In this document: positions 33,528-47,234 of the stretch, piece after piece
Layout of the letters: each line of letters starts with the position of its first letter
Position numbering within the stretch: position 1 is the first letter of the stretch
Assembly (NCBI GenBank): GCA_022316685.1
Contig: JAKJHU010000050.1
Span: forward strand, 87,001 to 151,000
Length of the DNA stretch: 64,000 nucleotides
Source: Progne subis subis
Lineage: Eukaryota > Chordata > Aves > Passeriformes > Hirundinidae
Reading direction: 5' to 3'
The notes under the pieces: model-generated
Databases searched by the model: none
Told to the model about the DNA's origin: nothing
Seen by the model: only the letters and a program-made list of their open reading frames with translations
Made by a program: the position numbers and the translations under genes

Positions 33528-33643
33528 GGGGGGGGGGGGGGGGGGGGGCGGGGATTGTTTTGTTTTGGTTTGGTTTGGTTTGGTTTTGTTTGTTTGTTTT
33601 GGTGTGGGTGTTTGGTTGGTTGGTTGGTTGTTTGGTTTTTGGA
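33528..33643. repeat. G21 run and (GGTTT)n/(GGTT)n simple repeat
   Basis: A 21-base G-run overlaps the right TSD of the solo LTR. It is followed by CGGGG and then TTTGG/TTGG repeats to about 33643. The strand is G/T-only for most of its length and could fold into G-quadruplexes. Confidence 0.9.
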
Positions 33644-35660
33644 CACCATGACCTGGCAGATACATGTCTTAGCATATCTACTCTGATCTCTATGCTACAG
33701 CCCTCTCAAAGGATCAGGCCTCTCCTGACGCCATCAGCTGCCTTTGCGATGTAGCCTTTGTGCTTACAATGTTACAGCTCATATAATGTAACAGCTCATC
33801 CAGCTGGAGTGGTAACTGCTCACATCCACACGGCTAAACACTTCCAGCCTCCCAAGGAAAGCTGGCTGTGTACAACTTGCTAAATGAGAACAACCCTGGC
33901 CCAAGCCTAATCACAGTAGCCTGTTGATAAGAGTATGGATTCTTTGGTCCTACAACCTAGGTTCCAGACCCTGGTACTGTTTAATTTACTGGGACAGCTA
34001 TATTCAGAGAACTAGTGGGAACTCGAATAAGAAGTGTCTTCCTGCATCAGAGTGTGGTCCATGAACCCAATATTGCTTCTCCAGCACTGACAGCAGAAGA
34101 TATTAAAGTACAGCCTTGACCACTTTCTATATCCCAAATCCCTCATATTCTCTAATATCCAAAAATATTTTATTAGCTTTTATTACTATTTTGGAGCAGC
34201 TTCTAGACTGTTTCCAGATATCTTCCTTTTCAGAAGACTGTTTTATGTTTTTGTTTTGTTTTTTCTAATTCCTTCATTTTTATGTTGTTCTATATCTCAA
34301 ATATTCAATAATCATGTCAATACTTGTATGCTACATTTATTTGGTCCACTCTCTCCTAAGACTATGTTCAATCAAATTCCTTAGTGATCACTACTAAGGA
34401 GCAGCTCTCCCATTTATTATTCTTGAATCAGGTCCTGTGTCCCAGATACAGAACTGCACCTTTTCTTGTGGGGTCTGAATCAAGATTTTCCAGGAAGCAG
34501 TGATTTATTGCATTCATCTATTCCTGGTGAGCCTCTGATCCAGTCAAAATGCATGTAGTTTAGATCACTGACTATCAGCACCTATGCAAAAGCTGCAGCT
34601 ACTCTAATGCTATTTAACATATCCTGATCTCTATCAAGTTACTGTACAAGAAGAGCACTACATTTTTACGGTTGGAATACAGGATTTCCATCTCCAAGAA
34701 AATTCCTCTATTCCCACAATATTTTATGCTGCAACGCCTTGTACTGTCTTTCGTGTAGTGCATCTGTACATCCGTCTGTCATGCCTGGAAAGCTAGCAAC
34801 AGCATCTCCTACAGAGTTCCATAAGGCCCCTGAGATATTTAAATCAGTATCATCATTTGATGCCAAGCACTCATTTCCTCATCTTATTCTTAGGATTCCA
34901 GATTGGTGTAGAAGCACTTAGAAGTTTTGCCCTTGCACTGTCACTCAATACCACATGTGCCAGTCAACTGGCACTGTGGGAGGTGTCATTTGCCTTCCAT
35001 ATTTATTATGATTGTGCTGTTTATTTCCCTCCTGGTCCTTTCAGAGACACATGGAACACTAATCTTGCCCCCCCTCCTCTCTGTTTTACTGGAATAAAAA
35101 CAGACAAATAAACAAACTTCACCTTGAACTACATTTCTACATAGACTTTTCTATGCTGAATTTAAAGTATTTGTACCTAGGAAATTTATTGGAATTAAAG
35201 ACTTAAATCATTCTGATTAAACCAGTTTACAAATCAAACCAATGTACTCCTCAGAGATATTTAGAATGAAATTTTCAGGTTTTAGTTTGTGAAAAAAATG
35301 TGCTTTTCTTTTGGAGGTTACAGATGAAGAGTAACGATTTTTCCTGATGCCTTCAAAGGTAGTACAACTAATTTTTATTTAATGTGTGCATTGTTTTAAA
35401 ATCCTTCATAAAACTTTCACATAAATTTCACAAAAAATTGAACATTAGTTCAATGTTACTCTATGTTTTGAATTAATTTTGTTCTGTTTTGTTTTTACAA
35501 AAGAACATTTTGTTCAGCTTCATTTGAATCTGAATAGCAAGAGAACAGCAAGACTGACTGAGGCCTGAATTCTGCCATTCCTGTTGAATGAGGTTTTTTA
35601 TTTATTACTCATATTGAAATTGACAGGTCTACTCCCCACCCCCCCAAAAAAATACACTTC

Positions 35661-35665
<5 letters not shown>

Positions 35666-35709
<44 letters not shown>
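35666..35709. repeat. (AT)n microsatellite
   Basis: About 22 AT units, uninterrupted. Confidence 0.95.
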
Positions 35710-35714
<5 letters not shown>

Positions 35715-36722
35715 TTTTAATCTTGCTCCAAATAGGAAGTCTGAAAAATATGAGCTGAAAAGTGACATTTTTAATCACAGCTGCACAACTCAGTGAAAGA
35801 CAGTAGAGTTCATCTACCAGAATCCCTCTTTTTCTAAAAACTCTTTCCTAAGCCATCCAGCATATTTAGTACACTGGTCTTGGCACCTGTTAAAATTTTG
35901 AGTACTGATCCTTACTAAGTGATGTGATCGGAGTTGAAACTGAATGAATGATTTCATGTTCAAAAACCCGAGAGAATTGACATGGATGAACATTAGCTCT
36001 TGTAGTCACACAAATAGTTACAATTTCTTTGTTTTCACTCTTTTTCATTCTGACAGACATTTAGCCCTTGGGGTCCACTATTATGTGCAGAGTGAGTGGT
36101 TTAGCCTTGTTTCCATTAGTATGAGAGACAAGAGAGTGACACTGTGCAGAGAAGAAAGGCAATACTGAGGTGGATGTTCAAAACAAATCCAATTTCAAAG
36201 GCCTGTGGTGCTGAAATGGAAAAGCTTATGTGTGTGTTTGTGTATATGTGTGTGTGGTGGCAAATGTGGGTTCCATTGCAATATGAGGTAAAAGGCATTT
36301 CAAGTGCTCCCTGAATGACAATGAAGTATTGGAAAGCAATGACATTCTAATCATTGCTGCAAATGTCAGTGCAAGAAGCCCGTGGGTTGTGGGTCCCCAG
36401 CGCACAAGTTAACAGCTTTACAGTAAAATCACCAGGGATCAATTAAAAGAAAATTGTTTGTAACCTTCATGCACTCTACTGCTGAAATACCTGAGAAAAA
36501 AAGGTCTAATTATAGTCCTAACCTTTCCCAGTGGGCCATGAATGAGCCTCCCAATGGTCCATGAATGAGCTTCCAAATACGGCACGGAATAAGAAGGTAA
36601 AAAAAGTCACGGTGTGTTATTTTCATATGTGTAGGGTTTCTTATGCAAGGCACACAATAACACAGCCGGTGACAAAGCCAGCTAAGCTGAAATGAATTAA
36701 TACACTGTAATGCTAACTACTG

Positions 36723-36806
36723 AAAAGAAAAAGAAAAAGAAAAAGAAAAAGAAAAAGAAAAAGAAAAAGAAAAAGAAAAAGAAAGAGAAAAAGGAAAAAG
36801 AAAAAA
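36723..36806. repeat. (AAAAAG)n microsatellite
   Basis: About 14 hexanucleotide units, degrading at the right end. Confidence 0.95.
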
Positions 36807-37100
36807 TTGTAATAGGAATTCAAGTATGTTAAGAGACAGAAATCAATGTCAACCTGAAAAGTATGAAGAATTAGATATAAAAGCACAAATTGCATAGAAC
36901 TATTGTACTAATAACTTTTGTGGAACTTTCTGTATATGAATTTTACTCACTATCATGCTTCATTTTAGCAATGTTTCAAGCCAATGTGAAAAAAAAGGAG
37001 AGAAGTGATCTAAGACTTTTCCAGCAAAGGAACATATTACAAGATTTTTACCCAGTAACCATCTGAGGTGGAAAAAAATACCCAAACCTAACTTGTTTTC

Positions 37101-37746
37101 TGTCGGGGGGCTTCCCCGTCATTCAGGTGGTTTCAGGGTCTTTTTCCCCCTGCACAGCTCCGAGCCAAGCCAAAGGAAGAGACGGAGTCTTCAGGTGTAG
37201 ATTTTTTCAAGGTTGCATTTTTCGTTTATTGTTTCTTATCTTACAAATTTCTCACAGTCCAACATGATGTTTGCAGCTGCATGGACTTCTCACGTCTCCC
37301 CCCGAGCTGGGCTGTCCTTAATCTTTTATACTAATTACTACGTGTTCGTTATTTACTATTTCTTACCAATGTCTATCACTATTACTAAAAAGGTCATCTA
37401 TACACTGACCCAATCCTCACTAACTACTTTGTGCCAACGTCATAGCAGAAATGGAGGGAGGGAAGGAGAATGAAGAAGAAGGAGACAACGCCCCAGATTC
37501 TCCATTTTGTCCCCATTCACTCCAATGCTATGAATATAAAATTACTGTTTTTTCACTCTGTGATAAACTAAACTACTATTTTTCACACTCCCTGTGGCCT
37601 GCAAACCCTCTCTCAGTTTAGGAAGTTTTTCCCATGGACTGAGATCAAAGCCAGTGTCTCTCTGAGCTCTGGGCTGGGGTCTCAGAGCCCCCTGCCCAGG
37701 TCCCTGACCCTCCAGGGCAACCAAAGGAATGCCCTGAACTCCAACA
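37101..37746 (-). repeat. Solo LTR, 646 bp, minus strand, with perfect TSD
   Basis: On the plus strand it runs from TGTCGGGG to CTCCAACA, and GTTTTC flanks both ends (37095-37100 and 37747-37752). Read on the minus strand it has TATAAAAG (plus 37323-37330), then AATAAA (plus 37225-37230) 93-98 bp later, then a short U5. This is a textbook LTR layout, and no internal sequence remains. ORFs inside are incidental. Confidence 0.92.
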
Positions 37747-39725
37747 GTTTTCAGCCACTTACAATCTCAAAAATCATTTAGTAGTCAGGATAGATCACAG
37801 GAAAGGAGGGGCCTAGTAAGGACACATTCTTCATTTGGCCAAGTATGGCAATGCCTTTAAGCTGATTTTCATGCAGAAAAAATCCAGAGGGACAAATGTG
37901 CCTGGATCTATCAGCCTTGCAAAACTGAGCAAAGACAGACTTATGAAAAATAGACAAAGTTATTAAATGCATAATGGCAAGAAACCACTGCATGCTATTA
38001 CCGTACAAGATCTGCTTCAATAGGTCTTGTATGGTAACTCAATACCATACCTTGGGTTTGCTTGCTTGCCTTGCCATTCTCTGAGGTATCTCTCTTCCAC
38101 CTGAGCAGCAAGCAGAGCTAATGGGGACAAGAGCAACACTTTTCTAATTCTCTGGTCCAGGAAGACTGGGAGTTGAGAAGAACAGCTTCCATATGTAGGT
38201 TTAAGGTCCAGTCTTTCTATTAGCATCACGAGACAATGCAAAATTCTGGGATGGGGAATAAAAAATGCTATATCCTCTTGGGACCTCAAAGACTTTTACC
38301 TCAGTTGCTGGCACACCAACTTGTTTTGTGAAGCTATGAGCTTATTCTTAAACAGTATCGACAGGAAACAGCAGATGGCCAAATTGCTTGCAAATGCTTT
38401 TGTATTATGGTTTATATTCACCAAGACACTTCCACACTGACATGAGCAATGTCATTTTCTAGTAATGTTTGGAATTAGTCCCTTGGGTCACCAGTTCCCA
38501 GGCATTAGAAGATGATAACTCTAAAACTGTGATTACTTAAATATTTTCAAATCCTGAAGTACTCTTATAAGGATACAATTTGCAGCCATGGGAGCCTTGT
38601 TACAGTGTTGCTATCCATACAAATATCACTAGAGTAGTGTTTCAAGTCTCCATCATATACCCCCTGGTAAAAGAGTTGATAACTGGAAAGCAAATATTCC
38701 TTTAGGCTGAAGCATGTTTTATAAGATCTTCATCAAAAATGGTTTCTCATTTTCCCTTTAAAAGAAAAAGACACTTATTTTTAAAAGAAACCAGGTTGTA
38801 TTTAAACTAAAGCAGATGAGTTTGAATTTCTTATAAAGTGTCTTGGAATATTTTTTACCTCGGAAAAGATAATAACACACCTTTTGACACTACACAAGTA
38901 TCAAAATATGCATAAGGGAATTAGATATTCAAAACCTGCTAACATTCAATTGTCTCCAGCTCCTCCATAAAAGTTCACTGCTATTAATTCCACAGATTTT
39001 ATAGATTCATACTGAGCATTTTACTTGCAAATCACAAACTATTTTCACTCATCTTTCTATGTAACTCTTAACTATACCTAAATATTATATCCATACTTGT
39101 CTGAAAATATATAACATAACATGTGAGATATACAACAGAAAATTCACAAGTATATATTTATTGGTAACATTTTGCTTGAACTTTTTACATTAGTAATAAT
39201 ATTTTCCAGTATTAATTCTACCATTTTGATGCATTTAGTAGTTTAGATTATTTTATAATAAGTAGTGTGACCATGTTTTAATCTATTAGAAGGAGAAAAT
39301 ATATTAGATGGAAGAATATTTACTTCTCTCTATATAATTTATTAATTTTATATAATATAAAATATTTAAGTCAACTACATTTTAAGTGGATTTTGTCTTT
39401 AACATTGATCTTGATACCTATTCAGTAAATTTCTGTAAATCTGAATGGCTTCGGTGCTTTAGACTTATATGTCTAGAGTAATGCATTACAGAATCTTGGG
39501 CCAAATCAGAATGTTTCAAATAAACAGAAGAAAGAGAAGTATGTCAGAACAAAAAGAATCATACATTAAGCAAGCTGCTTGAACCTATTAATAGCATGGG
39601 TAGTGATATCAGAATTTTTGATAGAGTACATAGGTCATCTAAAATTCAAAGTCTGAAGATGGACGACATCCATAAACAAAAATTTAAATAATTACAAACT
39701 CTTACAATGCACCTTCATTAAACAA

Positions 39726-39727
<2 letters not shown>

Positions 39728-39783
<56 letters not shown>
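39728..39783. repeat. A56 homopolymer
   Basis: An uninterrupted A-run, the longest in the window. Confidence 0.95.
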
Positions 39784-39785
<2 letters not shown>

Positions 39786-42006
39786 ACAAGCCAGATTGAG
39801 TGGAATCACTGAAAAAAGGTATGTAAAATATTCCTAACTTCCTGCTAATAAAATTATGAAAATATATAAACAGGTATATCAATAAACCAGCCTTGATACA
39901 TTCAATAAAATCTAGATTATAATGTGGACCAGTTATTCATCACATCTGTAGGAATGCCAGTGCTGATATATCTGAAAAGGTTCTAGTTTCAAATGTTAAT
40001 AACATTCCTCTGAGAGTTTATCAGAGTAATTCCAAATTTTTTTCACACCTCATTTTACTGAAGCTGAAACACTGTGTTGAACATATATTTTTTAAAAATC
40101 ATTTCACTAAGAGGTTTTTTTGAGATTTTTGATACCTACATTTTATTTAGTATGCATGTTGTTTTGGTTTGGGGTGGTTTTTTTGGGTTTTGTTTAGTTT
40201 TTTTTTTTTTGGTTGGTTGGTTGACTTGGGGGTGCGGGGGGGAGGTTCCTTTACAAAACCTGGGATGTCTTGGTCTTTCTTTCAAACTCCAGAAATCAGC
40301 ATCAATATGGAAGTGTCATCGCCCAGAGAGGTCTGGCTCCTGTTTCCAAATTTATATTTGAAAGATGAACTTGAGAACGCTTTCTGAAAAACCCTGTCTG
40401 GATTAAAAATATCTAGATATCACAAAATAATATTGTTTTTATAAGTGGCAGCACAAATCTCTTCAAGCTGAAAGTTCAAAGTTTTCTTGTCTTGATGAGC
40501 ACCCAAAGGACAGTGTTCTACTCTACAACTCACTTTGTCCCCTCCAGGGAGCTGAAGTACTTTAAACATTTTATTTTTGATCCTGTATTCTATGGTCAGT
40601 GTAAGAATAACATACTTCACCTGTGCTTTTATCATCTTTCTGCACCAGCCTCTGTACCACAGTACAACAGAAGCAAACTGTAAGCTGTGGGGAAGGATTT
40701 AGCTAAATGTCATTAAACTTAGCAGAAATTTCACTGCAACTCCCTCCTGATATAGGATGTCCTTGACTGTATTTATCTGTTCCGGAAATGAGCAGTACAG
40801 AAAATAATTCATTAAAAAGTGATAAACTGCATTATCCTTCAGCAGTTGATAAATGCCATGACTCCCAGCTGATTGTAGCATATCCATAATGGAGTGCGGG
40901 GGTGTGGGCTGCGAATATCTTTGTTATTCATTCTGAGGTTTATAAAATGCCTACAGCCACAATAGTGAGGCTTTATATGCAAAAAATTAAAGGCATAAAT
41001 TTCATACACAGTCCACAGTGGGATGTGCTACCTAAAATGACTGCTGCTGCTATAACTAGAAATTCATTGACAAACCAAGCTGGGGTGTAATGTAAGATGG
41101 AAAGGGACCAATTGACTGAAAAACAGAATCAAGTATCTAAATTTCCTCTCAAAAGGATTATCCACGGTAGCACAGTTTTAATTCTGTACCAGGCTCAGGA
41201 ACTGAGCTGAAGCCCTAGTTGAGAATGACAGAAGTAGATTAGGGTGACTAAATGTTGCTCAAGGTTCTTTGCACGGGAAGTTTATACTAATCATACTCCG
41301 CAACTGATTAATTGCTGCATCAGTTGAAACTCTACTCTATTTTCTCAAGTTTCTACCATCGAAGAATAGACCAGACACATATGGAGGTCTTAGGCACCGG
41401 AGTCAGGAAGGAAAATGGGACAGCCAGGAGTACAAAATGTTACGAGCAACAAGAACATCCATAAGAGAGCCTTGTAAAATGTGTGGGAGAAGTGAGGCAA
41501 GACACAATGTGTGACAAATAAAATATAGAATAGAGACAGATGGGCTATGGGTGACATAAACACGCTGACTGCCAAGCAGTCAAACTTGGGAGATACAGTG
41601 TCAAAAACAAAATATAATGGAAGAAGAGGATGGTAATGGAGAGACACTAAAATGAATCTATAAGATATCCTGTGGATGTAATGAGTGGAGGGTGAGAAGT
41701 AGATATCATAAAGAGGAATTTCCTCCTACTTTTGACAGAAAAGGAAGTGTCATATTCTATTTATATGTATAAGACCTAACATCACATAGATGTCTCATGA
41801 ATAGTATTCAGGGCATTTAATCTCTGTAGTTTTATTTTAAATTCTTGTACTGACATTTTGAGGACTCTACAGGTAGCTTCAGCCAACTAATAACCTAATC
41901 TGAGAAAGTGAACATGCTTATGGGCAATGGACAAGTACAAAGCCTCCAAAGAAATCTAGTACAGTGCTGAAAACAATTTAGTCTTCCTTAGCTAATACCT
42001 GAAAAT

Positions 42007-42039
42007 ATTCATTCATTCATTCATTCATTTATTCATTCA
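42007..42039. repeat. (ATTC)n microsatellite
   Basis: About eight ATTC units with one variant. Confidence 0.93.
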
Positions 42040-44320
42040 CCCTTGTACATTATTTATGTAGGAGATTTACCTTACCAGAAGCCTTACAAAATCTACCCAA
42101 AGCCTCTTGGATTCAAGCTAAGCTATATCTTCTCAATGGTAAAATATAAATGGAGACTAGAGTGGCAGACCTAGGCATGAGCTCTTGGCAAAAATTCATT
42201 CCTTAATAGGAGTAATACAGTGTCTGCTGTATTCCTACCAGCCTGTCATGAGTCAAAGTGAGCAACTGGCAGCGCCCCTCCGGAACAGAAAGTAACATTT
42301 AAAGCAAAAGAATTTTCCTGGTTCTTTAAAGAAAATAAATTACTTAACAACTATCCAAAATTAAATGTGTTACAACATGCATTGTCTGTGAAGCAAGGAA
42401 CCAATCAAACCATATTTCCAGCTGATCTGTGCAATACATCTATTCCTTATTGCATTACCACATCCTACGTTAACACCCTTAGTGCATTACTTCCAGATGC
42501 TTCTCATATCAACAGAAAATATCTCATTTTTTGTTTCCTATGCCTCTCAGAACTCCTTTCCCAGTTTCCTCCCATGTGTACTACCTATGTTTTGTCTTCT
42601 GTCTGGAGAAGAGAGAATATCCACTACAGCTAATCAGTTGCTGTGTGTATCCCAAATGATCAGCTAATGTATACATGTTAACTGACAAGGGATTTTCTGA
42701 GTTATAATGGATAATGATTGAATTCACCCTGTCATTCCCATAGGGATGTACAATAAAAGAACATTTTTTTCAGGTACCTATCAGGATTCAGTGTCATAAG
42801 AAGACATCTAAATTTAGATATTCTTATTTAGTTATCTAAGGAAATATGATATCTCTGAGCTCCAATTTTATTCAATGGAGATCTTGTCTAACTAGTCAGC
42901 TGAGCCTAGGGAATGACACAGCTGACAAATCTGCATCTGAGAACACCAGTCCTCTCCCTGGACTTTGTTAACTGAAGTGCACCAGATCATTCTGAGATAA
43001 TTTTGTGGTCAGAAGTCCACCACTGTTTGAAAAGCACTTGGTCACCATGTGGGTTAGGCACAGGACCTAGGAGAGACAATTCTTTAATGGCAGGAGGAAA
43101 CCAGGTTTGGTGTATGTAAGTTTGTACCAAAAGGCACAGAACAGTTGTGCAGGCAGTTGAATTGAGACTCCACCAACTGTATCAGGAATTTAGACACCTA
43201 CTCTCTTAGGTACCAACTATCCTAATATGCTCATATTTACATAGTTAACCTCTAACCGAATGTTCCCTTTAATGTCCTTGAAAATTTGCCAGGTTTGGCT
43301 AGATTGATGAAAGAGTCCCTATAGAGAATATCTGAGGGCATAAAACCAGTATAAAGCTTTGGTTTCCAAGGTCTGCAAAACAATCTGCATAGAAAGCACT
43401 CAGAAGAGAATGTCAGAATTCGAGTTGCCTTCATCTGTCTCCCTCATGTGAATACACTGATGGTATATTTTTTAATTACATAGTCACATTTTTTTCCCCA
43501 GAGGACCTCTACTTCATTCAGTGAGCAGATGAAACATTGCTCATTTAATGAGCAGCAGTTCAGTATTTTGTTTTCTCCTTATTCTTCACTGTGCAGCTCT
43601 AGGCCTTATTTATTGCACACAATTATAACACTGCTCAGAAGACAGAGTTATTAATTTCCTCATGGGCTTTTCTGTGTAACTCATCTCTATAATGCATTCA
43701 TTTCCACAGCACCCTTTCAAAACGCTTTCTCTATTCACAGCTGAGATGTTATGCTTGGAGAGATTAAAGTCCACAGTATCCACAAATATGAAGTGGCCAA
43801 TTTGAGTCACTAGGCAAATTATTTTTTTCAAGGACTTAACATTGCTTCACATTTATAAGCTCTGTACACATCCCTGTTGGTATTGTCCTTGCAGAGTGCT
43901 CATCATTCCTGTAAATCAGATGCCAGGAATTAGCTAAGTACTTACAAATAAAATAAAATCAGTAAACCATCATAAAAAAAAATATATTGGCTTGTGTGCC
44001 TTGATTAACATTGTAGGCTTCTTGACAAATCTACCTCAGTTTTCCATCCATCTTCTTCACCAGCTTGCTTGTTCTCTGTCCCACTTACCTGAGTTAATCT
44101 TAGTTTTCCTTCTGACCTCCCATTTAAATTCAGTCTCTTAAAGGAAACATAAAGCAGCAGAAGTCACTGAAGACTTCTCAAAGCCTTGGTAAAACTTAAT
44201 TTTTTTCTTCAATGCCTAGAAAGGCTGTTTGTGGCAGAACTTGGACACAGATAGAAAAATTCTCAGAGATACAGGATTTCTATCACTGTCTCTGGCGTGC
44301 TGAAGGGGTTTGGGTTTGTG

Positions 44321-44354
44321 GGTATGAGTCAATGAGCCATGTTAAATTACAGAA
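44321..44354. repeat. Dispersed 34-bp motif, copy 1
   Basis: It matches 58021-58054 at 33 of 34 positions, with 31 identical in a row from 44324. The second copy lies directly behind a 5S rRNA-like pseudogene. No 5S-like sequence is visible here. Confidence 0.8.
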
Positions 44355-45705
44355 GTACTGTACATAGACATAAAGTACTACTACCCTTTCTCATCTTTAG
44401 CACTTCACCCTAGTAGGTGCCATAGGAATTTGGAAAAGCAAAGATGACAACGGCTGCTTGGCTCTCTCCAGCTAATTCCCTGAACAAAAGTGTATTTTGT
44501 CTATGCACGTAGATGTTCTTGAGAAGCCCAATCCTGTCTTTCATTTCTTCAGCTCTCCCACTTCTTTTTGTCTTTTCCAGCCTTCCTCACTTACAGAAGA
44601 ATGGCTTTTTTGCTATCACCAAGGCAACCAAACACAAGACTGGACTCTGTTCAGCACAGTCTACATCTATCATGTGCCTCCCACGACATTTCAGCTGAGC
44701 AATATTTAAACCATACTAAGAAATCAAGAGCCATTTGGTGCCATTCCCATGAAGATGGTGTAAGAGGATATTGATTTTGAAATTTGATACAGATAACCCT
44801 CAGCACTTTCCATCCCTACCAGCCATGGATATCTGCCCCACATCTCAAACAGCTGCCTCTTGTTTCAGGCTCCTTCACAAAGAACTGTCTGTTTCCTTTG
44901 GCACCATTTCTCTCCAGCTTTGACAAGATCCATTAAATATGGAGATTAATATTATGAAAATCATATCAAATGGCAGCTCACTAAGGCCTCTTCCAAAAAC
45001 CAGAGATATCTCAAAAAATACAAATCTTGAGAGTCTTCTATGGAGTTTCTCTAGGGACACTTACAAATAGTGAAGCAATGGTCATATTTTCTTCAAGAAA
45101 AAAAAGAAATTTGACATATAAAGAGACAATTCTGACAGGATTGCAAGTATAGCACTTTAGTATAGCAAACTTTGCTGTAATTTAGAAAATATTGTAAATG
45201 CAGAATAGAAAAGAAATTATAGTAGAAGTGAGAGTGACTAACAGTTTCCATGATTCTATGCTAGCTAAAGCCTGGTAGATAAAGTCTCAGAAGTAAAAAC
45301 CTTCAAACTGAGAGGATATTGAAAGGAGAGTATAAAGAAGCAGCTCCCCACAGTGAATATAAATAATGAATGCTGATTAATGAATATGCTAAAAAAATAA
45401 TGACTAAAGGTAAAAGAAGACATCAGTTATATCAAAGATGATGAGAAACATTTCATTTAGTTGTTTGGAAGCTTATGCAATCAGTACAAAATGCTCCAGA
45501 CTGAGAGTTAAACAAAAGCTCTGGAAGAACAAATATCTATTGACACAGGAGTTACTGAGTTAATTTCACCCTGGTGGTGTTCATTTCATTCTGCTGGTGT
45601 TGATCTGTGTTAATACCTTGTGAGAACAGATTCCTTGTTAGTTTTTGCTGGAAAATGAGAAAAGCCTCATTGAGTAAATAACTGAAAGATAATGTCTATG
45701 ATCTC

Positions 45706-45736
<31 letters not shown>

Positions 45737-46168
45737 GGAGAGGTAGGGAAAAGGGAAAAGGGAAAAGGGAAAAGGGGGAAGGGGGAAGGGAAGGGAAGGG
45801 AAGGGAAGGGAAGGGAAGGGAAGGGAAGGGAAGGGAAGGGAAGGGAAGGGAAGGGAAGGGAAGGGAAGGGAAGGGAAGGGAAGGGAAGGGAAGGGAAGGG
45901 AAGGGAAGGGAAGGGAAGGGAAGGGAAGGGAAGGGAAGGGAAGGGAAGGAAGGGAAGGGAAGGGAAGGGAAGGGAAGGGAAGGGAAGGGAAGGGAAGGGA
46001 AGGGAAGGGAAGGGAAGGGAAGGAGGGAAGGGAAGGGAAGGGAAGGGAAGGGAAGGGAAGGGAAGGGAAGGGAAGGGGGAAAAGAAAAGAAGGGGGAAAA
46101 TGAGAAAAAGGAGAAAAAATCAGGAAGTGAAGGAGAAAAGGAAAAAGAAAGGGAAAGAAAGAAAGAAA
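45706..46168. repeat. A28 run followed by long (GGGAA)n polypurine tract
   Basis: Twenty-eight A's (45706-45733) lead into GGGAAAA units. About 58 GGGAA pentamers follow (about 45786-46077) with a few phase slips, then degenerate A/G sequence. From about 45746 to 46100 the plus strand is purine-only. The long ORFs on both strands here are products of the repeat. Confidence 0.95.
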
Positions 46169-47228
46169 TTTCAACAATCAAATTGTATTTTATGAAGAAA
46201 AACACTGTGACAACAAAAGCAACGAAGTCCAGTCCAGTAATCATTTAAATCAGCTGAGAACCTTCCTTATTTTGTCACTGACTTTGAATCTGGACTGAGG
46301 CTACAAACGGATACAACACACCAGAAATAAAGGTCCTGTGGAAGGGAACGAAAAGGCAACTGAATTGCACTTGGTGGAACATGACTTCTAAAGCATTTCC
46401 CAGTTGGTTGTCCACTCTTTATTTAAAGGATTGAGATTCCAGAAGTGAAATATTTGCAGTCAAGGGATCAAATCCTCTGGACCTTATGACCAAACAGTGT
46501 CCCAAATCTGAACCATCTGAGGGCTGTTCCTCACTCAGCTGTGCAGATTTCTAGTTCCGATTACACCAGCTCAGCCTTTTGTAGGATGAAGGGAATATTT
46601 TCTAATTGGTCTACACCAACTTTTCAAAATGGCCAGCAGTCAATGAATTTCCCGTTACAACTGAATAAAGGAAGTTTGAAGCCTTCAACAAATTGCTTTA
46701 TACAAGGTGAAAAATATTGACACTGAAACTGAATTGTTTGGTGAACTACCAAGCACCCTAGCTGTCAATAACAGCAAAGACATGGTTATCTTCTCTATGC
46801 TTTATTGTGCCTGTTCTTTTAAAGTATTTTGACCTTGATTGATCCTCCCCTGCTATTGGGAAAAGGTTTGATCAGTAATCTCATAATGCAAACTGTTGAG
46901 CAGCACTGAAATTATTTGATAATCTGCATAATGATTTTAGTGTGTTGATGAAAGAAGGTAACTCAAGAGGGCATATCTGAAAACACCACTGCTCTGCCCA
47001 GCTACCATAAAATACATCAGCTTATCAAGCAATTCAGGGTGCGGTTGGCCCTTCTGCTTGGAATATAATTATGGTGCCATTGATTGAACACATGGCAGCA
47101 CAAAACTGTTAAGGAGAGGTAGATCAGTTGGGATAAATGGCAAGCTTGTCTGCTACTTGCACCTTCGAAGCTGGAAATTGCCAAAGTTATAGTGGACGAA
47201 AAGACAGATAAAATAATTTTGTTTCACC
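46169..47228. other. AT-rich spacer before ERV-B
   Basis: No gene or repeat is recognised. It ends with ATAACT (47229-47234), the left target duplication of ERV-B. Confidence 0.6.
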
Positions 47229-47234
47229 ATAACT

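Larger units (their letters stand above)
33644..37094. other. AT-rich region without recognisable gene
   Basis: Simple repeats only: (AT)n at 35666-35709 and (AAAAAG)n at 36723-36806. There is also a 23-25-bp imperfect tandem duplication around 36537-36583 (CCATGAATGAGC units). No ORF is supported. Confidence 0.55.
37753..45705. other. AT-rich region without recognisable gene
   Basis: About 8 kb of ordinary AT-rich DNA. It contains an A56 run (39728-39783), a T/G-rich patch near 40160-40250, (ATTC)n at 42007-42039 and one copy of a dispersed 34-bp motif (44321-44354). No gene, tRNA or LTR ends were recognised. Confidence 0.55.

Noticed and set aside
33477..33754. Pro/Thr-rich minus ORFs and Phe/Trp/Gly-rich plus ORF
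   Set aside because: Translation of the G-run and GGTTT repeats.
37542..38289. Minus-strand ORFs that looked like possible exons
   Set aside because: The first is inside the U3 of the 646-bp solo LTR. The others have no splice sites or domains in support.
45786..46077. Possible CRISPR-like regular repeat array
   Set aside because: A pentanucleotide satellite with no spacers, and a vertebrate context.
45692..46244. Lys/Gly/Glu- and Phe/Pro/Ser-rich ORFs on both strands
   Set aside because: Direct translation of the GGGAA repeat.
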